DNA of 45,969 nt from Bacteroidota bacterium (lineage in GTDB: Bacteria; Bacteroidota; Bacteroidia; Bacteroidales; JABHKC01): positions 1 through 45,969 of the forward strand of contig JABHKC010000057.1 in the NCBI GenBank assembly GCA_018692315.1, in the 5' to 3' direction. Shown in pieces: positions 27,875-35,852 of this stretch. How positions within the stretch are numbered: position 1 is the first letter of the stretch; every line of letters begins with the position of its first letter. Below the pieces are notes generated by a model. The model did not search any database, was not told the origin of the DNA, and saw nothing but the letters and a program-made list of their open reading frames with translations. The translations under genes and the position numbers were made by a program.

Positions 27875-28843
27875 TCAATCAATTTTCCTAAAAGTAAATT
27901 CAACAGTAGCTCCTTTTTTCATCCAACTCATAAAAATATCTGTTACAATAAAAACCGGAAAGCTTACAGCAAAAAATAGTTTTTGCATTAAAATACTGAA
28001 TTTTGAATATTCTTTTGCATAATCGGTATTTCCTTTTAAAAGCTCGAACAAAACCTCTCGCTTTTTCAGAAATTTGTTTAATAAACTTTGAGTCATTCCA
28101 TATGGATTTTGCTCCGACGATAGATAATTTTCGCTTACTATTTCGAAACCATATTCTTTTAAAAGCTTGATGAAATCTGTTGGTTCGAAAAACAACAAAT
28201 GTCGTGGAGGATCTAAATGCAGCCAATCTCCCTTAAATTTTCTACTTTGGTAGCTGTCGATATTTGGGAAAGAAATCAGAAGAATTCCATCCTTTTTTAA
28301 TAATTCAGAAATAGTTTCTAAAGTTTCTTTTGGATTCGATAAATGTTCGAAAACATGAAATAATGTAACCGCATCTAAACTATTTTTATCGAAATCTGAT
28401 TTTTCCAAAAAGCCAATTTTCAAATTAATTTCGGAATGTTTGGCTGCACGCTTTGCAGAGTTGCCATCTAATTCGGTACCATTGAGCCTATATTTTCCAT
28501 ATTTCTGCAAATACAACAAAAATCTACCATTTCCGCAACCAATGTCTAAAACATTTGCTCCCTCTTTCAAATATTTGCTCAATTTTTTAGCCCGTTTTTT
28601 TCTAAAAAAATCTAATACATTTTCTACCGAAGACGATTCGAATTTTTCGTCCTTTTCGCCATAGTACGAATCGTCATAAGCTCTTGCCAACTGTTCGTTG
28701 GTAGGTTGTGGCGACAAAAAATATGCTTTGCATTTTCTACATTTATGAATATGAAATGTATCTTCAAATATGTCTTTTGTGCTATAAAGTTTTTCAGAAT
28801 TCTGGCTTTTACAATATACGCAAATACTATGATTTTCTACCAT
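27875..28843 (-). CDS. Class I SAM-dependent methyltransferase with zinc ribbon
   Basis: A 322-residue methyltransferase. The N-terminal ribbon has CVYC and CRKC pairs followed by YFLSPQPTNEQL, then motif I VLDIGCGNGRFL binds SAM, DAVTLFHVFEHL is motif II, and LLKKDGILLISFPN is motif III. DWLHLDPPRHLLFF is typical of the family found in surface-polysaccharide clusters. A hydrophobic stretch near the C terminus (LFFAVSFPVFIVTDIFMSW) may touch the membrane. A TTG further upstream (28885) would add 14 residues, but the ATG at 28841-28843 sits directly before the zinc ribbon and after a likely promoter, so it is preferred. Substrate unknown; linkage to the TMTC-like gene suggests glycan or glycoprotein modification. 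Confidence 0.82.
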   Translation of the reverse strand: MVENHSICVYCKSQNSEKLYSTKDIFEDTFHIHKCRKCKAYFLSPQPTNEQLARAYDDSYYGEKDEKFESSSVENVLDFFRKKRAKKLSKYLKEGANVLDIGCGNGRFLLYLQKYGKYRLNGTELDGNSAKRAAKHSEINLKIGFLEKSDFDKNSLDAVTLFHVFEHLSNPKETLETISELLKKDGILLISFPNIDSYQSRKFKGDWLHLDPPRHLLFFEPTDFIKLLKEYGFEIVSENYLSSEQNPYGMTQSLLNKFLKKREVLFELLKGNTDYAKEYSKFSILMQKLFFAVSFPVFIVTDIFMSWMKKGATVEFTFRKID

Positions 28844-28882
28844 GAAATATTTTGATTTTATTATCAATTTCAATTTATTTGG

Positions 28883-28890
28883 CAAAAATA
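28883..28890 (-). promoter_or_regulatory. Candidate -7 element of the methyltransferase gene
   Basis: Minus-strand TATTTTTG matches TAnnTTTG about 40 nt before the ATG at 28843, giving a leader of roughly 33 nt. It overlaps the alternative TTG start, which argues against that start. No clear -33 element. Confidence 0.3.
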
Positions 28891-28993
28891 TATATTTTTA
28901 TGAATATAGAAATACTGTTTAAATTAGAGTATTTTTACATTTTTTATTGCAATAAGCAAAGTTAAAAATTGGTTTTTCTGTTGTAGTTCTAAA

Positions 28994-30226
28994 ATGGCAC
29001 TAAATTATATCTGGATATTCTTTTTTGTAGTAGCATTTATTACTGGCTTGATAAAACTTATATTTTTTGGAGATGTAAATGTATTTCCGGAAATGGTAAG
29101 CAGTACTTTCGATATGGCAAAAACCGGATTCGAAATATCATTATTTCTTACCGGTGTATTATCATTATGGCTTGGGCTAATGAAACTTGGAGAAAAAGGA
29201 GGAATCGTAAAAATATTCTCGAAGGTTATCGGACCATTTTTTCAAAAATTGTTTCCTGAAATTCCAAAAAATCATCCTGCAACTGGTTCGATTATGATGA
29301 ATATTGCAGCTAACATGCTCGGTCTCGACAATGCTGCAACTCCTATTGGCTTAAAAGCCATGAAAGAAATGCAGGAAATAAATCCTAATAAAGATACAGC
29401 TTCGAATGCTCAAATTATGTTTTTGGTTCTCAATACCTCTGGTTTAACCTTGATCCCTATAAGTATAATGGTTTACAGAACCCAACTTGGAGCTGTAGAT
29501 CCCTCAGATATTTTTATACCTATTCTGCTTGCTACATATTTTTCTACTCTTGCCGGCTTAATTAGCGTTTCTATTTATCAGAAAATAAATCTTTTCAACA
29601 AAACAATTTTACTTTATCTCGGAATTCTTACGAGTATAATTGCTGGTATTATTTACTATTTTTCAAATTTACCTAAGGAAAAAATTACTGAAATTTCATC
29701 GGTCGTCAGTAATGTTTTTTTATTCTCAATAATTATGATTTTCATATTTCTGGCATTCCGGAAAAGAGTGAATGTTTACGAAACATTTATTGAGGGAGCG
29801 AAAGACGGATTCAAAATTGCTGTAACAATTATTCCATATTTAATAGCAATTTTAGTGGCAATAGGAGTTTTTAGAGCTTCGGGAGCAATGAATATTTTTA
29901 TTGATGGAGTTTCCGCAGTTTTTAGTTTTTTTGGAATTAATACCGATTTTATTGCTGCTCTGCCAACCGCTCTTATGAAACCTCTTAGCGGCAGCGGAGC
30001 ACGTGGAATGATGGTTGATGCAATGAACACATACGGAGCAGATTCATTCGTTGGTAGAGTAGCATCAACAGTTCAAGGAGCAACCGACACAACATTTTAT
30101 ATTATTGCAGTTTATTTCGGTTCTGTCGGGATAAAAAAAACCAGATATGCAATTACTTGTGGTTTGATTGCAGATTTTACAGGAATAATTGCAGCAATTA
30201 TTATCGCATATTTATTTTTCCATTAA
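28994..30226 (+). CDS. Nucleoside-recognition (Gate) domain protein, SpmA-SpmB fusion type
   Basis: A 410-residue polytopic membrane protein with two Gate domains. The first half matches SpmA (LSLWLGLMKLGEKGGIVKIF and NMLGLDNAATPIGLKAM). The second half matches SpmB (AKDGFKIAVTIIPYLIAILVA, LMKPLSGSGARGM and STVQGATDTTFYI). In spore formers SpmA and SpmB are separate proteins needed for core dehydration; in non-sporulating Bacteroidota the fused form is common and its transported substrate is unknown. About ten membrane spans are visible. The spermidine synthase gene begins 10 nt after its stop, so the two are almost certainly co-transcribed. Confidence 0.85.
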   Translation: MALNYIWIFFFVVAFITGLIKLIFFGDVNVFPEMVSSTFDMAKTGFEISLFLTGVLSLWLGLMKLGEKGGIVKIFSKVIGPFFQKLFPEIPKNHPATGSIMMNIAANMLGLDNAATPIGLKAMKEMQEINPNKDTASNAQIMFLVLNTSGLTLIPISIMVYRTQLGAVDPSDIFIPILLATYFSTLAGLISVSIYQKINLFNKTILLYLGILTSIIAGIIYYFSNLPKEKITEISSVVSNVFLFSIIMIFIFLAFRKRVNVYETFIEGAKDGFKIAVTIIPYLIAILVAIGVFRASGAMNIFIDGVSAVFSFFGINTDFIAALPTALMKPLSGSGARGMMVDAMNTYGADSFVGRVASTVQGATDTTFYIIAVYFGSVGIKKTRYAITCGLIADFTGIIAAIIIAYLFFH

Positions 30227-30235
30227 AATCAAATT

Positions 30236-31771
30236 TTGAAATTAAAATCAAATATTCTCAAATTTTCTCTTTTTGCAACCGGTTTGTCTGGAATTGTTGC
30301 AGAGTATATTTTGTCAACCTTGGCAACTTATTTTCTTGGAGATTCTGTTTTTCAATGGACAATGATAGTTTCTATAATGCTATTTTCTATGGGATTAGGA
30401 AGTCGTATTTCTAAGTACTTTAAAACTAATTTGTTAAGAAGTTTTTTATATATCGAATTTCTATTATCAGTTTTAGTATCATTTTCATCACTTTTTGTCT
30501 ATTCTGCCTCAGCATTTTCTATTTATACAGGACTTATAATTTATACTTTAAGTATAAGTATAGGTATTTTGATAGGTATGGAAATCCCAATCGTAGTTAG
30601 ATTAAACGATGAATTTGAAACCCTACGCATCAATGTTTCTTCAGTAATGGAAAAAGACTATTATGGTGCATTAGTAGGAGGATTGTTTTTTGCATTTTTT
30701 GGCTTACCATATCTTGGGCTAACTTATACTCCTTTTGTTCTTGGAATTGTAAATTTCACAGTTGCCCTCTTACTTTATTTTTTGCTTTGGAAGCAAATTC
30801 AGAAAAAAATACTAATAAATTTTCTTGCAATTTCTATTGGTTTATTGATAGTTATTGGAATATATTTCTCGCAACCTGTAATTTTATGGGGAGAACAGGT
30901 AAAATATAAAGACAAAGTAGTTTATTCCGAACAATCGAAATATCAAAAAATTGTAATTACACAATGGCAAGATAATTATTGGTTATTTCTAAATGGAAAT
31001 CAACAATTTTGCACTCTTGATGAAGTAATGTATCACGAACCATTGGTTCATCCTGCTATGAAACTTTTAGTTGAGCCAAGCCATGTTTTAATTCTTGGAG
31101 GTGGCGATGGTTGTGCTGTAAGAGAAGTCCTAAAATATAATTCTGTAAAAAACATAAAATTGGTAGATTTAGATCCATCTATGACGGAACTTTCATTAAA
31201 TCATCATGTTTTACTTAAGGCAAACGATTCTTCTTTACACAGCCCAAAAGTTCAGGTTTTGAACAATGATGCTTACAATTTTTTAGAAAATAATACCGAA
31301 TTTTTCGACATAATAATTATTGACCTACCAGACCCAAGAACTGTTGAACTAAACAGACTTTATACATTTGAATTTTATAAAAAATGCTATAAATATCTTC
31401 GTCCTAATGGTGTTATTGTAACACAAGCCGGAAGCCCATATTATGCAACTAAAGCTTATAAATGCATTGAAAAAACTCTTCAATATTCTGGATTTTCTAC
31501 TGTTCCTATTCACAATCAAATATTAACTCTCGGAGAATGGGGCTGGATAATTGGACAAAAAATAGAATCAGATAATAATATAAAAAATCATTTGCAAAAT
31601 ATTAGTTTTGAAGATGTTGAAACAAAATGGCTAAACAAAGAAGCAATGAAACTAATGACATCGTTTGGAAAAGATATTTTCTCAAATTCTATTGATTCTA
31701 TAGAAATAAACAAAATACATAATCCTGTTCTATATAAATATTATTTGAAAGGAAATTGGAGTATTTATTAA
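30236..31771 (+). CDS. Membrane-bound polyamine aminopropyltransferase (spermidine synthase-like)
   Basis: A 511-residue protein with an N-terminal domain of about seven membrane spans (residues 8-212) fused to a spermidine synthase catalytic domain (about 220-490). The SAM-type nucleotide site is LILGGGDGCAVREV (GGGDG at 288-292), followed by LVDLDPSM and IIIDLPDPR, the polyamine synthase active-site loop. It should transfer an aminopropyl group from decarboxylated SAM to putrescine or a related amine. The start is a TTG at 30236: the span beginning KFSLFATGLSGIVAEYILS is needed and no in-frame ATG lies between it and the upstream TAA. It sits 10 nt after a gate-domain membrane protein gene. 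Confidence 0.87.
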   Translation: MKLKSNILKFSLFATGLSGIVAEYILSTLATYFLGDSVFQWTMIVSIMLFSMGLGSRISKYFKTNLLRSFLYIEFLLSVLVSFSSLFVYSASAFSIYTGLIIYTLSISIGILIGMEIPIVVRLNDEFETLRINVSSVMEKDYYGALVGGLFFAFFGLPYLGLTYTPFVLGIVNFTVALLLYFLLWKQIQKKILINFLAISIGLLIVIGIYFSQPVILWGEQVKYKDKVVYSEQSKYQKIVITQWQDNYWLFLNGNQQFCTLDEVMYHEPLVHPAMKLLVEPSHVLILGGGDGCAVREVLKYNSVKNIKLVDLDPSMTELSLNHHVLLKANDSSLHSPKVQVLNNDAYNFLENNTEFFDIIIIDLPDPRTVELNRLYTFEFYKKCYKYLRPNGVIVTQAGSPYYATKAYKCIEKTLQYSGFSTVPIHNQILTLGEWGWIIGQKIESDNNIKNHLQNISFEDVETKWLNKEAMKLMTSFGKDIFSNSIDSIEINKIHNPVLYKYYLKGNWSIY

Positions 31772-32228
31772 TTTTGCAAAAATAAAATATTAACATATAA
31801 TTCTATAAATAAATGAATTATAAGAATAAACTATTTATTAACAATTTGTTTCAAATCTTGTTAATTACTTTTATAAATAAAATGAAAAATAAATTTTGAT
31901 ATTAATATTTCAATTTTGTTTATTAATTAAATATTTTGAACCAAATTTATTTATTAAAACTTAAAATAATTTTCACACATCATTTACACATTTAATGCAA
32001 CAAAAATTTCAAAAAAGATATTACAAGTTTTATACTAACAAGGTGTTAAAAACTACGATATATAATTCTAATTCAAATATATACAAAATGACAATTTGTT
32101 AACATCATGTTTCAAATTCTTAATAAAATAAAAAACAATATTTTTGCAACAAAAATATTAACAGTACTAACAGTATAATAGTATTAGTAGTTTTATATAT
32201 TTTTAAAATTTTAAATTAATTAAATATT
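31772..32228. other. Long AT-rich intergenic region before nadA
   Basis: This 457-nt gap contains no reading frame worth reporting and no RNA gene that I recognise. It is extremely AT-rich. It holds a 12-nt direct repeat TGCAACAAAAAT (31996-32007 and 32145-32156), related AACAATTTGTT/TTTCAAAT words at about 31839-31858 and 32089-32118, and two inverted repeats close to nadA that are listed separately. The length and repeats suggest a regulatory region for the nadA transcript. Confidence 0.5.
32137..32188. promoter_or_regulatory. Two inverted repeats upstream of nadA
   Basis: At 32137-32159 the sequence AATATTTTTG CAA CAAAAATATT is a perfect 10-bp inverted repeat. Its left arm includes TATTTTTG, a match to the -7 consensus. 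At 32166-32188 an imperfect dyad ACTAACAGTATAATAGTA-TTAGT pairs at 9 of 11 positions. Both lie within 100 nt of the nadA ATG, a plausible place for an operator. Chance palindromes are common in such AT-rich DNA, so this is tentative. Confidence 0.3.
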
Positions 32229-33230
32229 ATGAATGTTAATAAAGTCGAAATTCAAAAAAAAGGGTTTTTGGAAATTGATATAGATAAAAGTCTGAATTTA
32301 GTCTCCGAGATAAAAAAAATGAAAGAGGAGAAAAATGCTGTAATTTTGGCTCATTATTATCAAATCCCTGAAATTCAAGACATTGCAGACTTTGTTGGAG
32401 ATAGTCTTGCACTTTCACAAAAAGCTGCAGAAACCTATGCAGATATAATTGTTTTCGCCGGCGTTCATTTCATGGCTGAAACTGCAAAAAGTCTTTCACC
32501 TGAAAAAATGGTTTTAATCCCGGATTCTAAAGCGGGTTGTTCATTAGCCGATTCTTGTCCACCAAAAGAATTTAAGGAATTTAAAGAAAAATTTCCTGAG
32601 TATAAAGTAGTTTCATATGTAAATACAACATCTGAAATAAAAGCATTGACAGATGTTGTTTGCACTTCTACAAATGCAAAACTCATAATTGATAGTTTTC
32701 CTTTGGATGAAAAAATAATTTTTGCACCAGATAGAAATCTTGGTAATTATTTGAATAGTATTACAGGACGAAATATGAAACTTTGGGATGGAGCATGCCA
32801 CGTACATGAAGAATTCTCGCTTGAGAAAATTTTGGATATTAAACAAGAATATCCAAATGCTAAAATAATTGCTCATCCTGAATGTCAAAAGCAAATATTG
32901 ATTGTTGCCGATTATATAGGTTCAACTTCAGGATTATTAAAATTTATTGAAAATGATGATTGCGATACATTTATAGTGGTTACAGAATCTGGTATTCTTC
33001 ATCAAATGCAGAAAAGCAGACCAAACAAAAATTTTATTCCGGCTCCTCCAAACGATTCTACTTGTGCTTGCAACGATTGTAAATATATGAGATTACATAC
33101 AATAGAAAAATTATATACATGCTTGAAATACGAAATTCCGGAAGTTACACTTGACGAAGAGCTTAGAAAAAAAGCTGTTAGACCAATTATTAAAATGCTT
33201 GAAATTTCAAAAAAGCAGAACAAAATATAA
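32229..33230 (+). CDS. nadA: Quinolinate synthase NadA
   Basis: A 333-residue NadA, the iron-sulfur enzyme that condenses iminoaspartate with dihydroxyacetone phosphate to quinolinate in NAD synthesis. It shows AHYYQIPEIQDIADFVGDS, PDSKAGCSLADSC (cluster Cys near 104), WDGACHVHEEF (Cys190), HPEC, and the C-terminal CACNDCKYM group that supplies the third ligand. Length is normal. nadB and nadC are not in the window. The 3'-5' exonuclease gene follows after 20 nt and probably shares the transcript. An unusually long AT-rich leader region precedes it. Confidence 0.97.
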   Translation: MNVNKVEIQKKGFLEIDIDKSLNLVSEIKKMKEEKNAVILAHYYQIPEIQDIADFVGDSLALSQKAAETYADIIVFAGVHFMAETAKSLSPEKMVLIPDSKAGCSLADSCPPKEFKEFKEKFPEYKVVSYVNTTSEIKALTDVVCTSTNAKLIIDSFPLDEKIIFAPDRNLGNYLNSITGRNMKLWDGACHVHEEFSLEKILDIKQEYPNAKIIAHPECQKQILIVADYIGSTSGLLKFIENDDCDTFIVVTESGILHQMQKSRPNKNFIPAPPNDSTCACNDCKYMRLHTIEKLYTCLKYEIPEVTLDEELRKKAVRPIIKMLEISKKQNKI

Positions 33231-33250
33231 TTTTAAAAAAACTGAAAAAA

Positions 33251-33859
33251 GTGTATTTAAGCAATATTTCAAATAGCGAAATAGATAAATTGGAAATATT
33301 AAAATTTGAGGGACAAATAGATGTAATTGATAATAATGAAAAATTATCAAAATCTCTGCAAGAATTAAAAAAATGCAAAATTCTTGGTTTTGATACCGAA
33401 ACTAAACCAAATTTCAAAAAGGGGATAAAAAACAGAAATCATATTTCTTTAATTCAGTTGGCAAATGATAAAAAGGCATATTTGATTAGAATTAACAAAA
33501 TTGGTTTTCCAAATTCGCTTTTACAAATATTGGCAGATCCAAAAATACTGAAAGTAGGGATCGGATTAAAAGATGATTTGAAAGGATTATTAGAAGTCTG
33601 TAAATTGAACAATGGTTCATCAAAAAATTGTTATATAAATTCTGATTCTTTTTTAGATATACAAAATATTGCTTGCAATTTTGGAATAGAAGCTTTAAGC
33701 CTTAAAAAGTTGAGTGCTATAGTTTTAGATTATAAAATTTCTAAATCTGCACAATTGTCTAATTGGGAAAACACTATTCTGACCAAAAAGCAACAACAAT
33801 ATGCAGCAATTGACGCTTTTGTTTGTTTGAAAATATATTATAAATTGTTTGATAATTAA
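33251..33859 (+). CDS. 3'-5' exonuclease, DEDDy family
   Basis: A 202-residue stand-alone exonuclease domain of the RNase D/WRN type. The catalytic residues are visible: Asp48 and Glu50 in GFDTETKP, Asp108 in GIGLKDDLKGL, and the DEDDy Tyr184 and Asp188 in QYAAIDAFVCLKIY. There is no HRDC or helicase domain. The start is GTG at 33251; the frame contains no ATG at all near its 5' end, and the N-terminal strand requires this region. It follows nadA after 20 nt and precedes mnmG after 44 nt. Whether it degrades DNA or RNA cannot be told from the sequence. Confidence 0.85.
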   Translation: MYLSNISNSEIDKLEILKFEGQIDVIDNNEKLSKSLQELKKCKILGFDTETKPNFKKGIKNRNHISLIQLANDKKAYLIRINKIGFPNSLLQILADPKILKVGIGLKDDLKGLLEVCKLNNGSSKNCYINSDSFLDIQNIACNFGIEALSLKKLSAIVLDYKISKSAQLSNWENTILTKKQQQYAAIDAFVCLKIYYKLFDN

Positions 33860-33903
33860 GTTGTTACGAGTAAAATTATTTTATGCAAGAATTAAATATT
33901 TAG

Positions 33904-35778
33904 ATGTTGTTAAAGTATGATATTATAGTTGTAGGAGCTGGACATGCTGGTTGTGAAGCAGCTGCAGCAAGTGCAAATTTAGGTTCCAAAGTATTGTTGA
34001 TAACCATGGATTTAAGCAAAATTGCTCAAATGTCTTGTAATCCTGCTATTGGTGGAATAGCTAAAGGACAGATAGTTAGAGAGATAGATGCCCTTGGTGG
34101 ATATACAGGAATTGTAACTGACGATACTATGATACAATTCCGTATGCTAAATAAATCGAAAGGTCCTGCAATGTGGAGTCCAAGAGCTCAAAGTGATAGG
34201 CACGAATTTTCTAAAAAATGGAGAATTGAATTAGAAGGGATTCGGAATATCGATTTTTGGCAAGATATGGTTGATAGTTTGATTTTTGATAACAATACAA
34301 TTTCTGGAGTTAAAACTCGACAAGGTGTAAAGTTTTATTCAAAAGCTGTAATACTTACTAACGGAACATTTTTGAATGGATTGATGCATATTGGGAAAAA
34401 TAGAGTTATTGGTGGAAGAGATTCAGAAAATTCATCTATCGGAATTAGTGAACAATTGGCGGAATATGGGATTGAATCAGGTAAAATGAAAACCGGAACT
34501 CCAGCGAGAATTGATGGTAGAACAATAGATTTTTCAAAAATGCTTGAACAAAAAGGTGATGAAGAACCATCAAAATTTTCTTTTTTGAATGACACTAAAA
34601 ATATTGCTAAGCAAGAGAGCTGTTACATTACTTATACCAATGAAAATGTTCATGATATTTTAAGAGAAGGGTTTGAAGATTCTCCGCTATATAATGGAAC
34701 TATACAAGGGATAGGACCACGTTATTGCCCTAGCATAGAAGACAAAATTGTTACTTTTGCTGATAGAAATAAACATCAGTTGTTTTTAGAACCGGAAGGA
34801 CGAAAAACGATTGAATACTATATAAATGGATTTTCATCTTCATTGGCCTGGGATATTCAAATAAAAGCAATTAATAAAATTTATGGATTAGAGAATGCTA
34901 AAATATTTCGTCCTGGTTATGCAATTGAATACGATTATTTTTCACCAACTCAACTAAAAAGTACATTAGAAAGTAAATTCATTTCTAATTTGTTTTTTGC
35001 AGGTCAAATTAATGGTACTACTGGATATGAAGAAGCGGGAGCTCAGGGATTGATGGCCGGCATAAATGCTCATTTGTTGATAAATGAAAAAAAGGAATTT
35101 GTTTTGAAAAGAGACGAAGCCTACATAGGTGTCCTTATAGACGATTTAGTTACGAAAGGAGTTGATGAACCATACAGAATGTTCACTTCAAGAGCAGAGT
35201 ATAGAATTCTTTTGAGGCAAGACAACGCTGATATTAGGCTTACCGAAAAATCTTATAAATTAGGCTTAGCAACTGAAAAGAGGTATGATATTTTAGAAAA
35301 GAAAACTAAATCAATAAATGAAATAATTGCGATTTTTAATTCATTCAGTGTAAAACCTGAAGAAATAAATAAAAAATTGAAGGAATTAAAAACTTCTGAA
35401 ATTAAACAAAAAGTAAAATTAAGTAATATTATTTTGCGGCCTCAGGTTTCAATTTTAGATATTGCAAGTGTTATTTCTCCTATTCAAGAAATGATAACAA
35501 AATTGAAATCCAACTCTAATGAATATATTGAAGCTGCGGAAATATTAATGAAGTATTCAGGATATATTGATAGAGAAAGAAAAATTGCCGATAAACTAAA
35601 AAGACTTGAACATATTGAAATATCAGAGAATTTTGATTACAATAGAATATATTCTTTATCAACCGAGGCAAGGCAAAAATTAACAAAAATATTGCCAAGA
35701 ACAATTGGGCAGGCAAGTAGAATTTCTGGAGTATCACCATCTGACATAAATGTGCTTTTAGTCTTTCTTGGAAGATAA
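33904..35778 (+). CDS. mnmG: tRNA uridine-5-carboxymethylaminomethyl modification enzyme MnmG (GidA)
   Basis: A 624-residue FAD protein that, with MnmE, modifies U34 of certain tRNAs. The N-terminal FAD motif is VVGAGHAGCEAAAASANLG; the family signatures CNPAIGGIAKGQIVREIDALGG, GTFLNGLMHIG and GPRYCPSIEDKI (Cys for the nucleophile) follow, then AGQINGTTGYEEAGAQGL and the helical MnmE/tRNA-binding C terminus (about 545-624). Full length. A parS-type palindrome starts 6 nt after the stop codon. In many bacteria gidA lies close to the chromosomal origin and the par locus. Confidence 0.98.
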   Translation: MLLKYDIIVVGAGHAGCEAAAASANLGSKVLLITMDLSKIAQMSCNPAIGGIAKGQIVREIDALGGYTGIVTDDTMIQFRMLNKSKGPAMWSPRAQSDRHEFSKKWRIELEGIRNIDFWQDMVDSLIFDNNTISGVKTRQGVKFYSKAVILTNGTFLNGLMHIGKNRVIGGRDSENSSIGISEQLAEYGIESGKMKTGTPARIDGRTIDFSKMLEQKGDEEPSKFSFLNDTKNIAKQESCYITYTNENVHDILREGFEDSPLYNGTIQGIGPRYCPSIEDKIVTFADRNKHQLFLEPEGRKTIEYYINGFSSSLAWDIQIKAINKIYGLENAKIFRPGYAIEYDYFSPTQLKSTLESKFISNLFFAGQINGTTGYEEAGAQGLMAGINAHLLINEKKEFVLKRDEAYIGVLIDDLVTKGVDEPYRMFTSRAEYRILLRQDNADIRLTEKSYKLGLATEKRYDILEKKTKSINEIIAIFNSFSVKPEEINKKLKELKTSEIKQKVKLSNIILRPQVSILDIASVISPIQEMITKLKSNSNEYIEAAEILMKYSGYIDRERKIADKLKRLEHIEISENFDYNRIYSLSTEARQKLTKILPRTIGQASRISGVSPSDINVLLVFLGR

Positions 35779-35783
35779 ACAAA

Positions 35784-35801
35784 ATGTTCCACGTGGAACA
35801 T
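35784..35801. promoter_or_regulatory. parS: parS centromere-like site (ParB binding)
   Basis: ATGTTCCACGTGGAACAT is a perfect 18-bp palindrome whose 16-bp core TGTTCCACGTGGAACA agrees with the bacterial parS consensus TGTTnCACGTGnAACA. It lies in the gap between mnmG and the adenine deaminase gene. ParB/Spo0J binds such sites, spreads and loads SMC. Chance occurrence of this exact sequence in AT-rich DNA is very unlikely. No parA or parB gene is in the window, and I saw no second copy. Confidence 0.9.
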
Positions 35802-35852
35802 AGGTTCAAATAATTATATATGTAATAGTTAACAAAAAAACATACTGAAATT

